DNA from: UBA9980 sp964436235 | Lineage (GTDB): Bacteria > Muiribacteriota > UBA9980 | Assembly: GCA_964436235.1 (NCBI GenBank) | Contig: CAYTCW010000004.1 | Coordinates: 1 to 64,000, forward strand | Direction: 5' to 3' | DNA length: 64,000 bases | Part shown: positions 53,201 through 60,387 of the stretch, piece by piece | Numbering within the stretch: position 1 is the first letter of the stretch | Layout of the letters: the number at the start of each line of letters is the position of its first letter | The notes under the pieces: generated by a model | The model's input: the letters and a program-made list of their open reading frames with translations, nothing else | What the model was told of the DNA's origin: nothing | Databases searched by the model: none | Program-made: the position numbers and the translations under genes

Positions 53201-53640
53201 TCGCTCAATTCGAGTTCTTTCTGAAGTTTTTTTTCTATTTCGTTAGATAGATAATGGCGTTCCGCCGCATAGCATATCGAACGGACTAAAAACTTATTAT
53301 TGACCTGGCCTTTAACTAAATAATTCTGCGCTCCCGCTTTTACGGCGTTTATTCCGGTAAGCTCGTCGTCGACGCCCGTAAGAACTATTATAGGCGTGTC
53401 TTTGCAATGTTTTAAAAGGCGGGTGAGCGTATTGAGCCCCGATTCATCAGGCAGCGAAAGGTCTAATAAAATAACGTCGAAAGTTTTTTTGGCGATTAAT
53501 TCGATAGCGTCTTCAAGGCAGGATGCTTCGCTGATTTCAAAAGTAAAAATCGATTTTGAGTGGGAAAGCATAAGATTAAAAGTGCGGGTGTCTAAAGGAT
53601 TATCTTCTACCAGCAATATTTTTATCGATTTTTCACTCAT
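50242..53640 (-). CDS. Hybrid histidine kinase REC-PAS-PAS-PAS-HK-REC-REC without HPt
   Basis: About 1132 aa from the ATG at 53640, which has GGGAG 6 nt upstream. The in-frame extension to 53694 lacks a ribosome site. Domains: receiver (3-125, VEDNPLD, LDLSLPDESGL), PAS (about 145-265), a coiled coil with RVRERTAEL, PAS (about 310-425), PAS (about 435-560, with the PxxxxxxKSGQ-type insert), HisKA (ISHEIRTPLNG, His576), and ATPase (GGSGLGLSIC). Two receivers follow (VIDDNQAN with LDIQMPEMDG, and VEDHPVN with MDIQMPVMDG). No membrane segment and no HPt, but the adjacent gene supplies one. Confidence 0.93.
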   Translation of the reverse strand: MSEKSIKILLVEDNPLDTRTFNLMLSHSKSIFTFEISEASCLEDAIELIAKKTFDVILLDLSLPDESGLNTLTRLLKHCKDTPIIVLTGVDDELTGINAVKAGAQNYLVKGQVNNKFLVRSICYAAERHYLSNEIEKKLQKELELSEERFKHLYNSSPVMMFSFDSEGNFCDVNSKWLEETGYSRGEVMGKRFDFLIPPHHKKLSSSEVSPHFLKAGHIKDYVCQYIKKDGTVIDVLINCVLTAEPLGKKLGLAVVQNITEQCRMEIEVLSAHEKLEKRVRERTAELAKINEELQKEIAERKKAETGLKEAKEYAELIYQVTPSAIFTVDKNCTITSWNDRAAELTGYTPAEAVGKKCFILCRDKCMPLTDLKEEQENKTRTTESIIITKDGMLKTILKNKGILKDNEGNYIGFIESFEDITDRKQNEEQLRKLSYAIEQSPVSVVITNIQGDIEYVNPKFCNMTGYTPEEVIGKNPRVLKSGQVPAETYKQLWNTVISGREWHGELHNKKKNGELYWEFASISPIKNKNGMVTHFLAVKEDITERKKAEFELQYAKIQADYANIAKSEFLANISHEIRTPLNGIIGFTDVLLNTTLKEEQLDYVKTIKNSSMILLKLINDILDFSKIESGKLELEEIDFDLELACYEVCEMIGFIVINKPIEILCNIDSEIASYYCGDITKVKQILINLLGNSSKFTESGEISLSVDKAEETQNKVKLHFCIKDTGIGINEDKLDMIFETFKQADGSVTRKYGGSGLGLSICKKLVNFMKGEIWVESISGSGSIFHFTIWLKKSGAATAKAEAHDESIVNKNILVIDDNQANIDILGRILKLSGLKADGALSGGEAIGLIEEKKAGGDYYDAVVLDIQMPEMDGYETALKIRKHHDEKIRTVPLLAFSTLFDKNIKKFIESGFSGFLPKPIRRQKTIETITKILKENIKAETQTDSCRIRTSAGVTETPASADLVSEIHYPLKVMLVEDHPVNQKLVKIILTSAGYNVDIAENGESAVELFKKAPSDEKYNIIFMDIQMPVMDGITATKQIREYELGQIKKQHDKIIMQIDSENIISKKEREMIFENINNKFTPIIAMTANVIKGDRDICLNSGMNDYIAKPIKKETVIEMIKKWVLNEKK

Positions 53641-53733
53641 CGGGGTCTCCCTTATAATTGATTTTTTTCCGGCCGTAAATAAATGCAGCGGCAATCGCCC
53701 GGCCTTTGGTTCCGCGCCGCGCGCCGCTTAAAT

Positions 53734-56700
53734 TTATTGGATTTCTCCGAATCCCCGGAGTTTAGTTTCGGCTTTATAGCGGCTGAATTTATCTTCTAAC
53801 GCTTCGTAAATTTTCATGGAGTTTTTAATTTCGCCGTTTTTTCCCATTTGCTCTAAAGCGTAAAGCGAAGCGGCAATTTCCGATGCGCTCGCGTTTAGAG
53901 CTGAGCCTTTCAGCCGGTGCGAACAATGTCTTAATCTGTCGGCGTTTTCTTCTTTAATCGCGCTTTCGATGTCTTTTAAATATAGCGGCCAGGCTTCCAG
54001 AAACATTTTAATTATTTCCGACATTAAATGCGCGTCGCCGTCCATATTATCTTTTAAGGTTTCATAGTCGAAGACCTTTTCTGCTTCCGTAGAGTTATTT
54101 TTAGAATAAGAGCCGGTAAGCGCTAACGGTTTATTAGCGTCATTATTGCAATTAACGCAGCTGTCTTTCGCCGCTTCTTTTTCGCGGGCGGCTTCGATAG
54201 TCCGCCAGATAAGCGGCAGAAGCTCTCTTAATTTAACGGGCTTCGAAGTGTAAGCGTTCATTCCGGCTTTTATGCACGCGTCTTCGTCGTTTTTCATGGC
54301 GGCGGCCGTCATAGCTATTATCGGGATATTAATTCCGGCTTTTCTTATCCGGCGTGCGGCTTCGAGACCGTCCATCACCGGCATCTGAACGTCCATGAGC
54401 ACCGCGTCGAAGCCGGAATTTTTAATTATATCCAGAGCCGCCGCTCCGTTTTCCGCAACCGTAATGCCGTGCCCCTTTTTTTCGCAAAAACTTTTTATCA
54501 GCTTAACGTTGAGAGGATTATCTTCTACGACAAGCAGGTCGAATTTCCGGTCGCCGAATTTAGAGGCTGCCGCGGTGTCGTCTTCGCGGTTATAATCATC
54601 GCATGGCGCTCCTTTTTTAAAGTCGATTTCGAATCCGAAAGCGCTGCCTTTGCCTTCCGAGCTTTTTACTTTTATTTTTTCGCCGCCCAATAAAGAAACC
54701 AGCTTATTAGATATCGCAAGGCCTAAGCCGCTTCCGCCGTATTTGCGGGTAATCGTTCCGTCCGCCTGGACGAATGGAGAAAAAATCAGTTCGAGCTTAT
54801 CGGGCGCTATTCCGATTCCGTGATCGATAACTTCGAAGTTGATTTTGATTTTATCTTCGGTTTGCGAAACGAGTTTTATTATCATTCTGATTTCGCCGGT
54901 TTCGGTAAATTTGATCGAATTGCTCACGAGGTTAAGTAAAATCTGGCGCAGCCTGTAAGGATCGCTGATTACATTGCAGACGATTTCGCCGTCATACTCC
55001 CTGATCAAACCGAGGCCCTTTTCAATGGCCGCCGCGCGCGAAATATTAATTACCTCATCGGCTATTTCAAATAAATTAAATTCGATGGCTTCGATATCTA
55101 AGCGGCCCGCCTCTATTTTTGAAAAGTCGAGTATATCGCTTATAAGCGTGGCGAGGATGCTGCTGCCCGTTTTAATATTTTTAATATAATCGAGTTGCTG
55201 CGAATCTAAGCCGGTTTCCTGAAGCATATCGGAAAAGCCGATGATAGCGTTCATCGGCGTTCTTATTTCATGGCTCATCATCGCAAGAAATTCGCTCTTA
55301 GCCCGGTTGGCGCCGTCGGCGGCGTCTTTTGCGGCCTGAAGTTCCATTTCGGCGATTTTTCGCCGGGTGATATCCTGAAAATATATGGAAATGCCGTCCG
55401 TGGCGGGATAAACATTCATTTCGAACCATTTGTTAAAGGGCGGATAGAATTCGGTGAATACGGTTTTAACGGATTCGTACATCGCTTTTTCAAATTCTTT
55501 ATAGAATTTCAGCGTTAAAGTCTGCGGGAATATATCGGATAATTTTTTGCCTATCAGCTCTTCGCGTTTCGCGTTTAAAATTTTTTCGGCGGCGGGGTTT
55601 ACGTAAGTGAATTTAAGATCGCGGTCTATGGATAAAAAGCCGTCGGTTATGCTTTCGAGTATATTCGAAATATTCGAGCTTGAAATCCTGAGCTCGCCTT
55701 CTACTCTGTGGCGTTCCTTGATTTCAGCCGCGAGTTCGTTGTTGGTGGCGCAAAGTTCTAAAGTTCTCACGTCAACTTCGCTTTCGACCTTCATGGCGAA
55801 TATCTGGAGTATTCTCACGATAATCGATATCAAAATAGTGACTAAAAGGCCGCTTAATGAAAGCGCCCAGATCATGCCGGTGCGAGCGCCGCCCGCGTAT
55901 TTATGGCCGCCCGTCCAGACGAAGCGCCAGTCAAGACCGAAGATACTGAGGTTTTTAGAATAGGACAGCGCCGCCGGGTAGGTGTTGAAATTATCGTTGT
56001 AAATAGTTTTATTATCGCTGTTATCTACGACCGTAAGTTTAATTCCGGGCGCAAGATAGGCGGCCATGGAATTTTTAATCATTTCTTCCGCGCTGTTGAT
56101 AAAAATTATATATCCTTTTATTCCGGCGTTTCCGGCGGCCGGTTCTCCTTCGATAATAGGCACCACGCAATATATTACGGGCGGTTTAATTCCGGCTAAA
56201 GGCCGCGTTGAAAGAAATGCGTAGTATTTATTGAGCGGATGGCTTCTTAGAAATTTTTCGTTGGAGATTAAAATATTTTTAAGCTCCTTTACCGAAATGC
56301 CTTTGATCGATTCCGAAGGCGAAAAATATTTAAGCAGAAAAGCGTTATTTTCTTTTTTAAAGGTTTTAGACATAATTTCAGGCGCGAGTATATCGAAAAA
56401 GCCGCGCGTTTCAATGCGGCCGTCGGCGCCAAAGATCACCTTGCCGGGGTTCAAATTAATCAACCAGAGCATGGATGAGAAAAAATTTGAATTTTGAAGT
56501 ATATTCGAAGATATTTTTTTATATACGCTGCCGCTGATATAGTCGGCCGCCGGCGTTTGAAAAAGAGAACTCAGATTTTTGAAGATGGCTTCGTTAAGTT
56601 CTATTTTACGCTCGAATTGAAGAGCGGAACGCTTCATGTCGTTTTTAAAGACGGTTTCCAGATCGGCGATGCGGTCATTATATTCGACCGCGAAAAAAAG

Positions 56701-56784
56701 CGCGCTGAAAAAAATCCCGGATAAAGCGATAGCTAAGGGCGCGAGTCTGCTTTTTATTATGCCGTCGATAAAACTTTTTTTCAT
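53734..56784 (-). CDS. Membrane hybrid histidine kinase CHASE-PAS-HK-REC-HPt
   Basis: Protein of 1016 aa. TM1 (about 15-35) and TM2 (about 308-330) flank a 270-residue periplasmic sensor of CHASE-like layout (RPLAGIKPPVIYCVVPI, GLDWRFVW near its end). A coiled coil follows, then PAS (about 375-480), HisKA (MMSHEIRTPMNAI, His505), ATPase (GGSGLGLAIS), a receiver (VEDNPLN, MDVQMPVMDG) and a C-terminal HPt (CSHRLKGSALN). All catalytic residues look intact, so it is a complete membrane sensor kinase with an internal relay. CHASE domains bind small ligands and the identity here is unknown. The ribosome site is AAAAGGCG. It is 93 nt upstream of the next kinase gene. Confidence 0.92.
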   Translation of the reverse strand: MKKSFIDGIIKSRLAPLAIALSGIFFSALFFAVEYNDRIADLETVFKNDMKRSALQFERKIELNEAIFKNLSSLFQTPAADYISGSVYKKISSNILQNSNFFSSMLWLINLNPGKVIFGADGRIETRGFFDILAPEIMSKTFKKENNAFLLKYFSPSESIKGISVKELKNILISNEKFLRSHPLNKYYAFLSTRPLAGIKPPVIYCVVPIIEGEPAAGNAGIKGYIIFINSAEEMIKNSMAAYLAPGIKLTVVDNSDNKTIYNDNFNTYPAALSYSKNLSIFGLDWRFVWTGGHKYAGGARTGMIWALSLSGLLVTILISIIVRILQIFAMKVESEVDVRTLELCATNNELAAEIKERHRVEGELRISSSNISNILESITDGFLSIDRDLKFTYVNPAAEKILNAKREELIGKKLSDIFPQTLTLKFYKEFEKAMYESVKTVFTEFYPPFNKWFEMNVYPATDGISIYFQDITRRKIAEMELQAAKDAADGANRAKSEFLAMMSHEIRTPMNAIIGFSDMLQETGLDSQQLDYIKNIKTGSSILATLISDILDFSKIEAGRLDIEAIEFNLFEIADEVINISRAAAIEKGLGLIREYDGEIVCNVISDPYRLRQILLNLVSNSIKFTETGEIRMIIKLVSQTEDKIKINFEVIDHGIGIAPDKLELIFSPFVQADGTITRKYGGSGLGLAISNKLVSLLGGEKIKVKSSEGKGSAFGFEIDFKKGAPCDDYNREDDTAAASKFGDRKFDLLVVEDNPLNVKLIKSFCEKKGHGITVAENGAAALDIIKNSGFDAVLMDVQMPVMDGLEAARRIRKAGINIPIIAMTAAAMKNDEDACIKAGMNAYTSKPVKLRELLPLIWRTIEAAREKEAAKDSCVNCNNDANKPLALTGSYSKNNSTEAEKVFDYETLKDNMDGDAHLMSEIIKMFLEAWPLYLKDIESAIKEENADRLRHCSHRLKGSALNASASEIAASLYALEQMGKNGEIKNSMKIYEALEDKFSRYKAETKLRGFGEIQ

Positions 56785-56826
56785 AAAACGCCTTTTGTTG
56801 CAAAAATTATGATTAAATAACGCTTT

Positions 56827-58461
56827 TTAATTTTTTTTAATTATTTTTTGAAGCAGTTCGTCTAATTCTTTTATTTTATAAGGTTTTGAAATCATAGCGC
56901 AAAATCCGTATTTTTCGTATTTAGACATTACCATTTCATTCGAAAATCCGCTTGCGGCTATCGCGCGGGGAGACTCGCCGCCGTCTTTCAATTTTTTAAC
57001 CACTTCGGCCCCGCCCAGATCTCCCGGCACTATCAAATCGAGTATCATGGCGTCGAAAGGCCTGCCGGCGCCGGCGGCTTCCATATAAGAGCTCAAGGCT
57101 TCGCTGCCGTTTTTTACGGTGTGCACCTGATAACCCAAATGTTTTAATAAATTAGCGGTAACCTCGCGAACTATGCTTTCATCGTCCATGACTAATATTT
57201 TGTGGCCGTGATGGCTTCTGGTAAGCTTTTGAGCTTCGGCCGCGCCGCGCGCGTTTTCAGTTTTAAGCGATACCGGCAGCAGTACGTTAAAAGTTGAACC
57301 CCGGTGCTGGATTGATTCCGCCGTTATAATTCCGCCGTGTTTTCTGGCGATCGAATAAGACGCGGTAAGGCCGAGTCCGCTTCCGGACTGTCTTGTCGAA
57401 AAATACGGGTCGAATATTCTGGATATATTTTCCGGCGCTATACCGTCGCCTTCGTCTTTAAACGATATTTTGAGATATTTGCCGGCGGGTATATTCAGGG
57501 AACTCGCCGAATCTATTAATTCGTTGCTCGCCCCGATCGTTAAGTTGCCGCCGCCGGGCATGGCCTGCATGGCGTTAATTACAAGATTGGTAATTAATTG
57601 CTTTATCTGGCCTTCGTCGATTTCGGCCGGCCAGAGTTCGTCGTTTATTTCGTAGGAAACCTTTACTTTAGAGCCGCGTACAACGAAATCTACGGCCGGT
57701 TTTATGGTGTCGGAAACGTAAACGGTTTTTTTCACGGGCGCGCCGCCGCCGGAGAAAGTTCGGAACTGCGAAGTAAGGTCTTTTGCTTTGAAGACTATTT
57801 CTTCGGCGGTATTGAGAGCTTCCTGCGCCGGGCTGTCTTCGGCTATTATGAATTTCGCGTAAGATATATTGCCGGTTATGCCCGTAAGCAGGTTGTTGAA
57901 ATTGTGGGCTATTCCGCCGGCAAGAACGCCTAAAGATTCGAGTTTGCTTACTTTAAGCAGTTCTTCCTCCATTTTTTTGCGGTCAGATATATCACGAAAA
58001 ACTAATATAGCCCCGTTTAATTTGCCGGAATCGTCGAAAATAGGCGCGCTCGTGGCGGAAAGATATTTTTCTTCGCCGGCGGGAGTTATAATAACGCTGT
58101 TATGTTCGAGGCCGACGGCCTGTCCGGTTTGGAAAGTTTTTTCGACGGGATTAGCGGCCGCTTCGCGGCTGGCGGCGTTTATCAGATTGAATTTTTCGCA
58201 AAGCGGCTTGCCGGCGGCGTCTCCGCCGCTGAAACCGCAAATTAAGGCGGCCATTTTATTGAAGAATATAACGCGCATGTCCGCATCGACCGCGATTACG
58301 CCTTCGCCTATGCTTTCAAGCATTTTTTCAAGCTCATTTTTGCGCGACGCGATAATTTTATATTCAGCTTTAAGTAAGGTTAACTCGTCTAAAAGCCGTT
58401 TCTTTTCGCCGATAAGCTCATCGATGGAAACTGCGCTTTCGCCGTTGATAATATCTTTCAT
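56827..58461 (-). CDS. Soluble NtrB-type histidine kinase PAS-HK-REC
   Basis: About 544 aa from the ATG at 58461, supported by AGGTG 8 nt upstream. A GTG at 58491 is the longer alternative without a ribosome site. An N-terminal coiled coil (about 10-50) leads to a PAS domain (about 50-170, ending in FRDISDRKKM). The HisKA is of the NtrB/FixL kind (GGIAHNFNNLLTGI, not the HEIRTP form of the other kinases). The ATPase domain carries FDPYFSTRQSGSGLGL. The C-terminal receiver has MDDES, acceptor Asp in LDLIVPGDLGG and a conserved Lys in SKPYKI. Its distinct lineage suggests a separate input to the same array. Confidence 0.92.
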   Translation of the reverse strand: MKDIINGESAVSIDELIGEKKRLLDELTLLKAEYKIIASRKNELEKMLESIGEGVIAVDADMRVIFFNKMAALICGFSGGDAAGKPLCEKFNLINAASREAAANPVEKTFQTGQAVGLEHNSVIITPAGEEKYLSATSAPIFDDSGKLNGAILVFRDISDRKKMEEELLKVSKLESLGVLAGGIAHNFNNLLTGITGNISYAKFIIAEDSPAQEALNTAEEIVFKAKDLTSQFRTFSGGGAPVKKTVYVSDTIKPAVDFVVRGSKVKVSYEINDELWPAEIDEGQIKQLITNLVINAMQAMPGGGNLTIGASNELIDSASSLNIPAGKYLKISFKDEGDGIAPENISRIFDPYFSTRQSGSGLGLTASYSIARKHGGIITAESIQHRGSTFNVLLPVSLKTENARGAAEAQKLTRSHHGHKILVMDDESIVREVTANLLKHLGYQVHTVKNGSEALSSYMEAAGAGRPFDAMILDLIVPGDLGGAEVVKKLKDGGESPRAIAASGFSNEMVMSKYEKYGFCAMISKPYKIKELDELLQKIIKKN

Positions 58462-58533
58462 AGCCGTTACACCTGATTTATTATTGCTCACTTAATTACT
58501 TGTGGTTATATTTTTATTTACCGTTTATTTTTA

Positions 58534-60231
58534 TTAACCGGGTATTTTGTCAATGATTATAGCGCCGGCAGGGCATTTATCCATGCACATTTTTTCTGCG
58601 GCGCATTCGCAAATATTATCGTCGTTGATAAATATTTTATTGTTTTGATAACCGAATATTTTAAAGGCGCAGCAGTTGACGCAAATGCCGCAGCCCGTGC
58701 ATTTTTGCCTGTCGATGGAAATTCTTACGCCGTTTTGCCCGCATTCTTTAACGAGTTTTACGGCGGGTTCCGAGGCTGATAATTGTACGGCGGCGGCCGG
58801 GTTTATGCTTATTTTATGTACCTTCATAAGGTTAGTGGAGCCTGAGCGGCCGATCGGAGAGCCGCCGGTTATGACTATGTAATCGCCCGGCGCCGCTAAT
58901 TTAGAATCCAACGCGGCTTTTTGGGCAAGATGTATCATTTCGTCTGTCGATGCGGTTTTTTCGATGACTGTCGGAATAACTCCCCAGTAAAGGTTTACGC
59001 GCCGCCCGATCGCTTCGGACATGGTGATGGCGACTATCGGGGTTTTAGGGCGGTATTTGGAAACTAAAAGCGCGGTAGAACCGCTTTCGGTATAGGTAAC
59101 GATAAGCCGCGCCTTTATTTCGGATGCCGCCTCGCTGCTTGCGTAGCAGAGGCTGTCCGCCGCGCCGTAAAGGGGATTTATGATGCGTGTTTTAGATTCG
59201 TTGCAGCGTTTTATTATTATGGGTTCGACTTCTTTAGCTATCGCCGACATCATTTTAACGGCTTCTACGGGGTATTTTCCGGCGGCGGTCTCGCCGGAAA
59301 GCATTATCGCGTCGGCGCCGTCGAGAATGGCGTTAGCCACGTCGGAAGATTCAGCCCTTGTCGGCCGGGGGTTAGCGGTCATCGATTCAAGCATCTGGGT
59401 AGCCACTATTACGGGTTTGCCTTCGAGATTGCATTTATGTATTATATTTTTTTGGATCTGAGGAACTTTTTCCGGCGCCATTTCGACGCCGAGATCGCCG
59501 CGGGCGACCATTATCGCGTCGGCCGCTTTTAAAATGCTGTCGAAGTTAACGACCGCCTCCGGCCGTTCGATTTTAGCCACTACGGGCGTATTTAAAGATT
59601 TTTTATGTATGAAGCGTTTAACTTTTTCTATATCGCTTGCGTGTCTTACGAATGAAAGGGCGGCATAGTCGACTCCGTTATCGAGAGCGAATTCGAGGTC
59701 TTCGAAGTCTTTTTCGGTTACGGCGGGCGCCGAAACGCTCGCGTCGGGAAGGTTTATACCTTTTTTTTCTTTCAGGATGCCGCCTTTTACCACGCGGCAT
59801 AAAACGTCGGTATCGGATAAAACTTTAACGACGCTAAGTTCCATCAAACCGTCGTCGAGAAGGATAGTCGAAGCGGGCCGGACGTCCTGAGGAAGATTTT
59901 TATAAATAGTGGGAATAATGTTTGCGCCGAAACAATTTTCGCGGGTGGTAACCGTGACTTCGGTTCCGTTTATAAGTTCTATGGGTTTTGAGCCGGGAAG
60001 TTTGCTGACTCTTATTTTAGGCCCCTGCAGGTCGGCTAAAATGGCTATATGGCAGTTCAGCTCCTGTGAAGCCCGTCTCACTAAATTTATATTAGCGAGG
60101 TGATCGGCGTGGCTGCCGTGTGAAAAATTAAGCCTTGCCACGTCCATTCCAGCCTGTATTAAAAGTTTAATGGTTTCGATATTGTTAGACGCCGGGCCGA
60201 GCGTACAAATTATCTTAGTTAAGTTGAACAT
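58534..60231 (-). CDS. pyk: Pyruvate kinase with C-terminal iron-sulfur (ferredoxin-like) extension
   Basis: Protein of 565 aa, about 90 longer than standard pyruvate kinase. The core is complete: TLGPAS, ARLNFSHGSH, the K+/substrate region DLQGPKIR, the catalytic Lys in VVAKIERPEA, the Mg site MVARGDLGVEMA, and ATQMLESM. The C-terminal allosteric-type domain follows to about residue 475. From about 500 a Cys-rich tail carries CTGCGICVNCC and, after 20 residues, CECAAEKMCMDKCP. This has the look of a two-cluster ferredoxin domain with a modified second motif. AAGGAG lies 5 nt before the ATG. The Fe-S part may sense redox state or tether the enzyme to a redox partner. It heads the minus-strand array. 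Confidence 0.93.
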   Translation of the reverse strand: MFNLTKIICTLGPASNNIETIKLLIQAGMDVARLNFSHGSHADHLANINLVRRASQELNCHIAILADLQGPKIRVSKLPGSKPIELINGTEVTVTTRENCFGANIIPTIYKNLPQDVRPASTILLDDGLMELSVVKVLSDTDVLCRVVKGGILKEKKGINLPDASVSAPAVTEKDFEDLEFALDNGVDYAALSFVRHASDIEKVKRFIHKKSLNTPVVAKIERPEAVVNFDSILKAADAIMVARGDLGVEMAPEKVPQIQKNIIHKCNLEGKPVIVATQMLESMTANPRPTRAESSDVANAILDGADAIMLSGETAAGKYPVEAVKMMSAIAKEVEPIIIKRCNESKTRIINPLYGAADSLCYASSEAASEIKARLIVTYTESGSTALLVSKYRPKTPIVAITMSEAIGRRVNLYWGVIPTVIEKTASTDEMIHLAQKAALDSKLAAPGDYIVITGGSPIGRSGSTNLMKVHKISINPAAAVQLSASEPAVKLVKECGQNGVRISIDRQKCTGCGICVNCCAFKIFGYQNNKIFINDDNICECAAEKMCMDKCPAGAIIIDKIPG

Positions 60232-60265
60232 GAGCTCTCCTTAAATAAATATTAAATTAAGACAT

Positions 60266-60294
60266 ATTATATCAGAGATAATCAATTATTTCAA
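60266..60294 (-). promoter_or_regulatory. Sigma70-type promoter of pyruvate kinase and possibly the kinase array
   Basis: On the minus strand TTGAAA (60294-60289), 17-nt spacer, perfect TATAAT (60271-60266). No clear terminator is seen between pyk and the downstream kinase genes. Confidence 0.8.
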
Positions 60295-60387
60295 TTCAAA
60301 GTTTGATTAATGTTAAATTTTAGCAAAACTTATGGTCTATTTAAATTTTTTCGCGTTAAACTTTGAGTTATTATTCCGATAGGTAAT

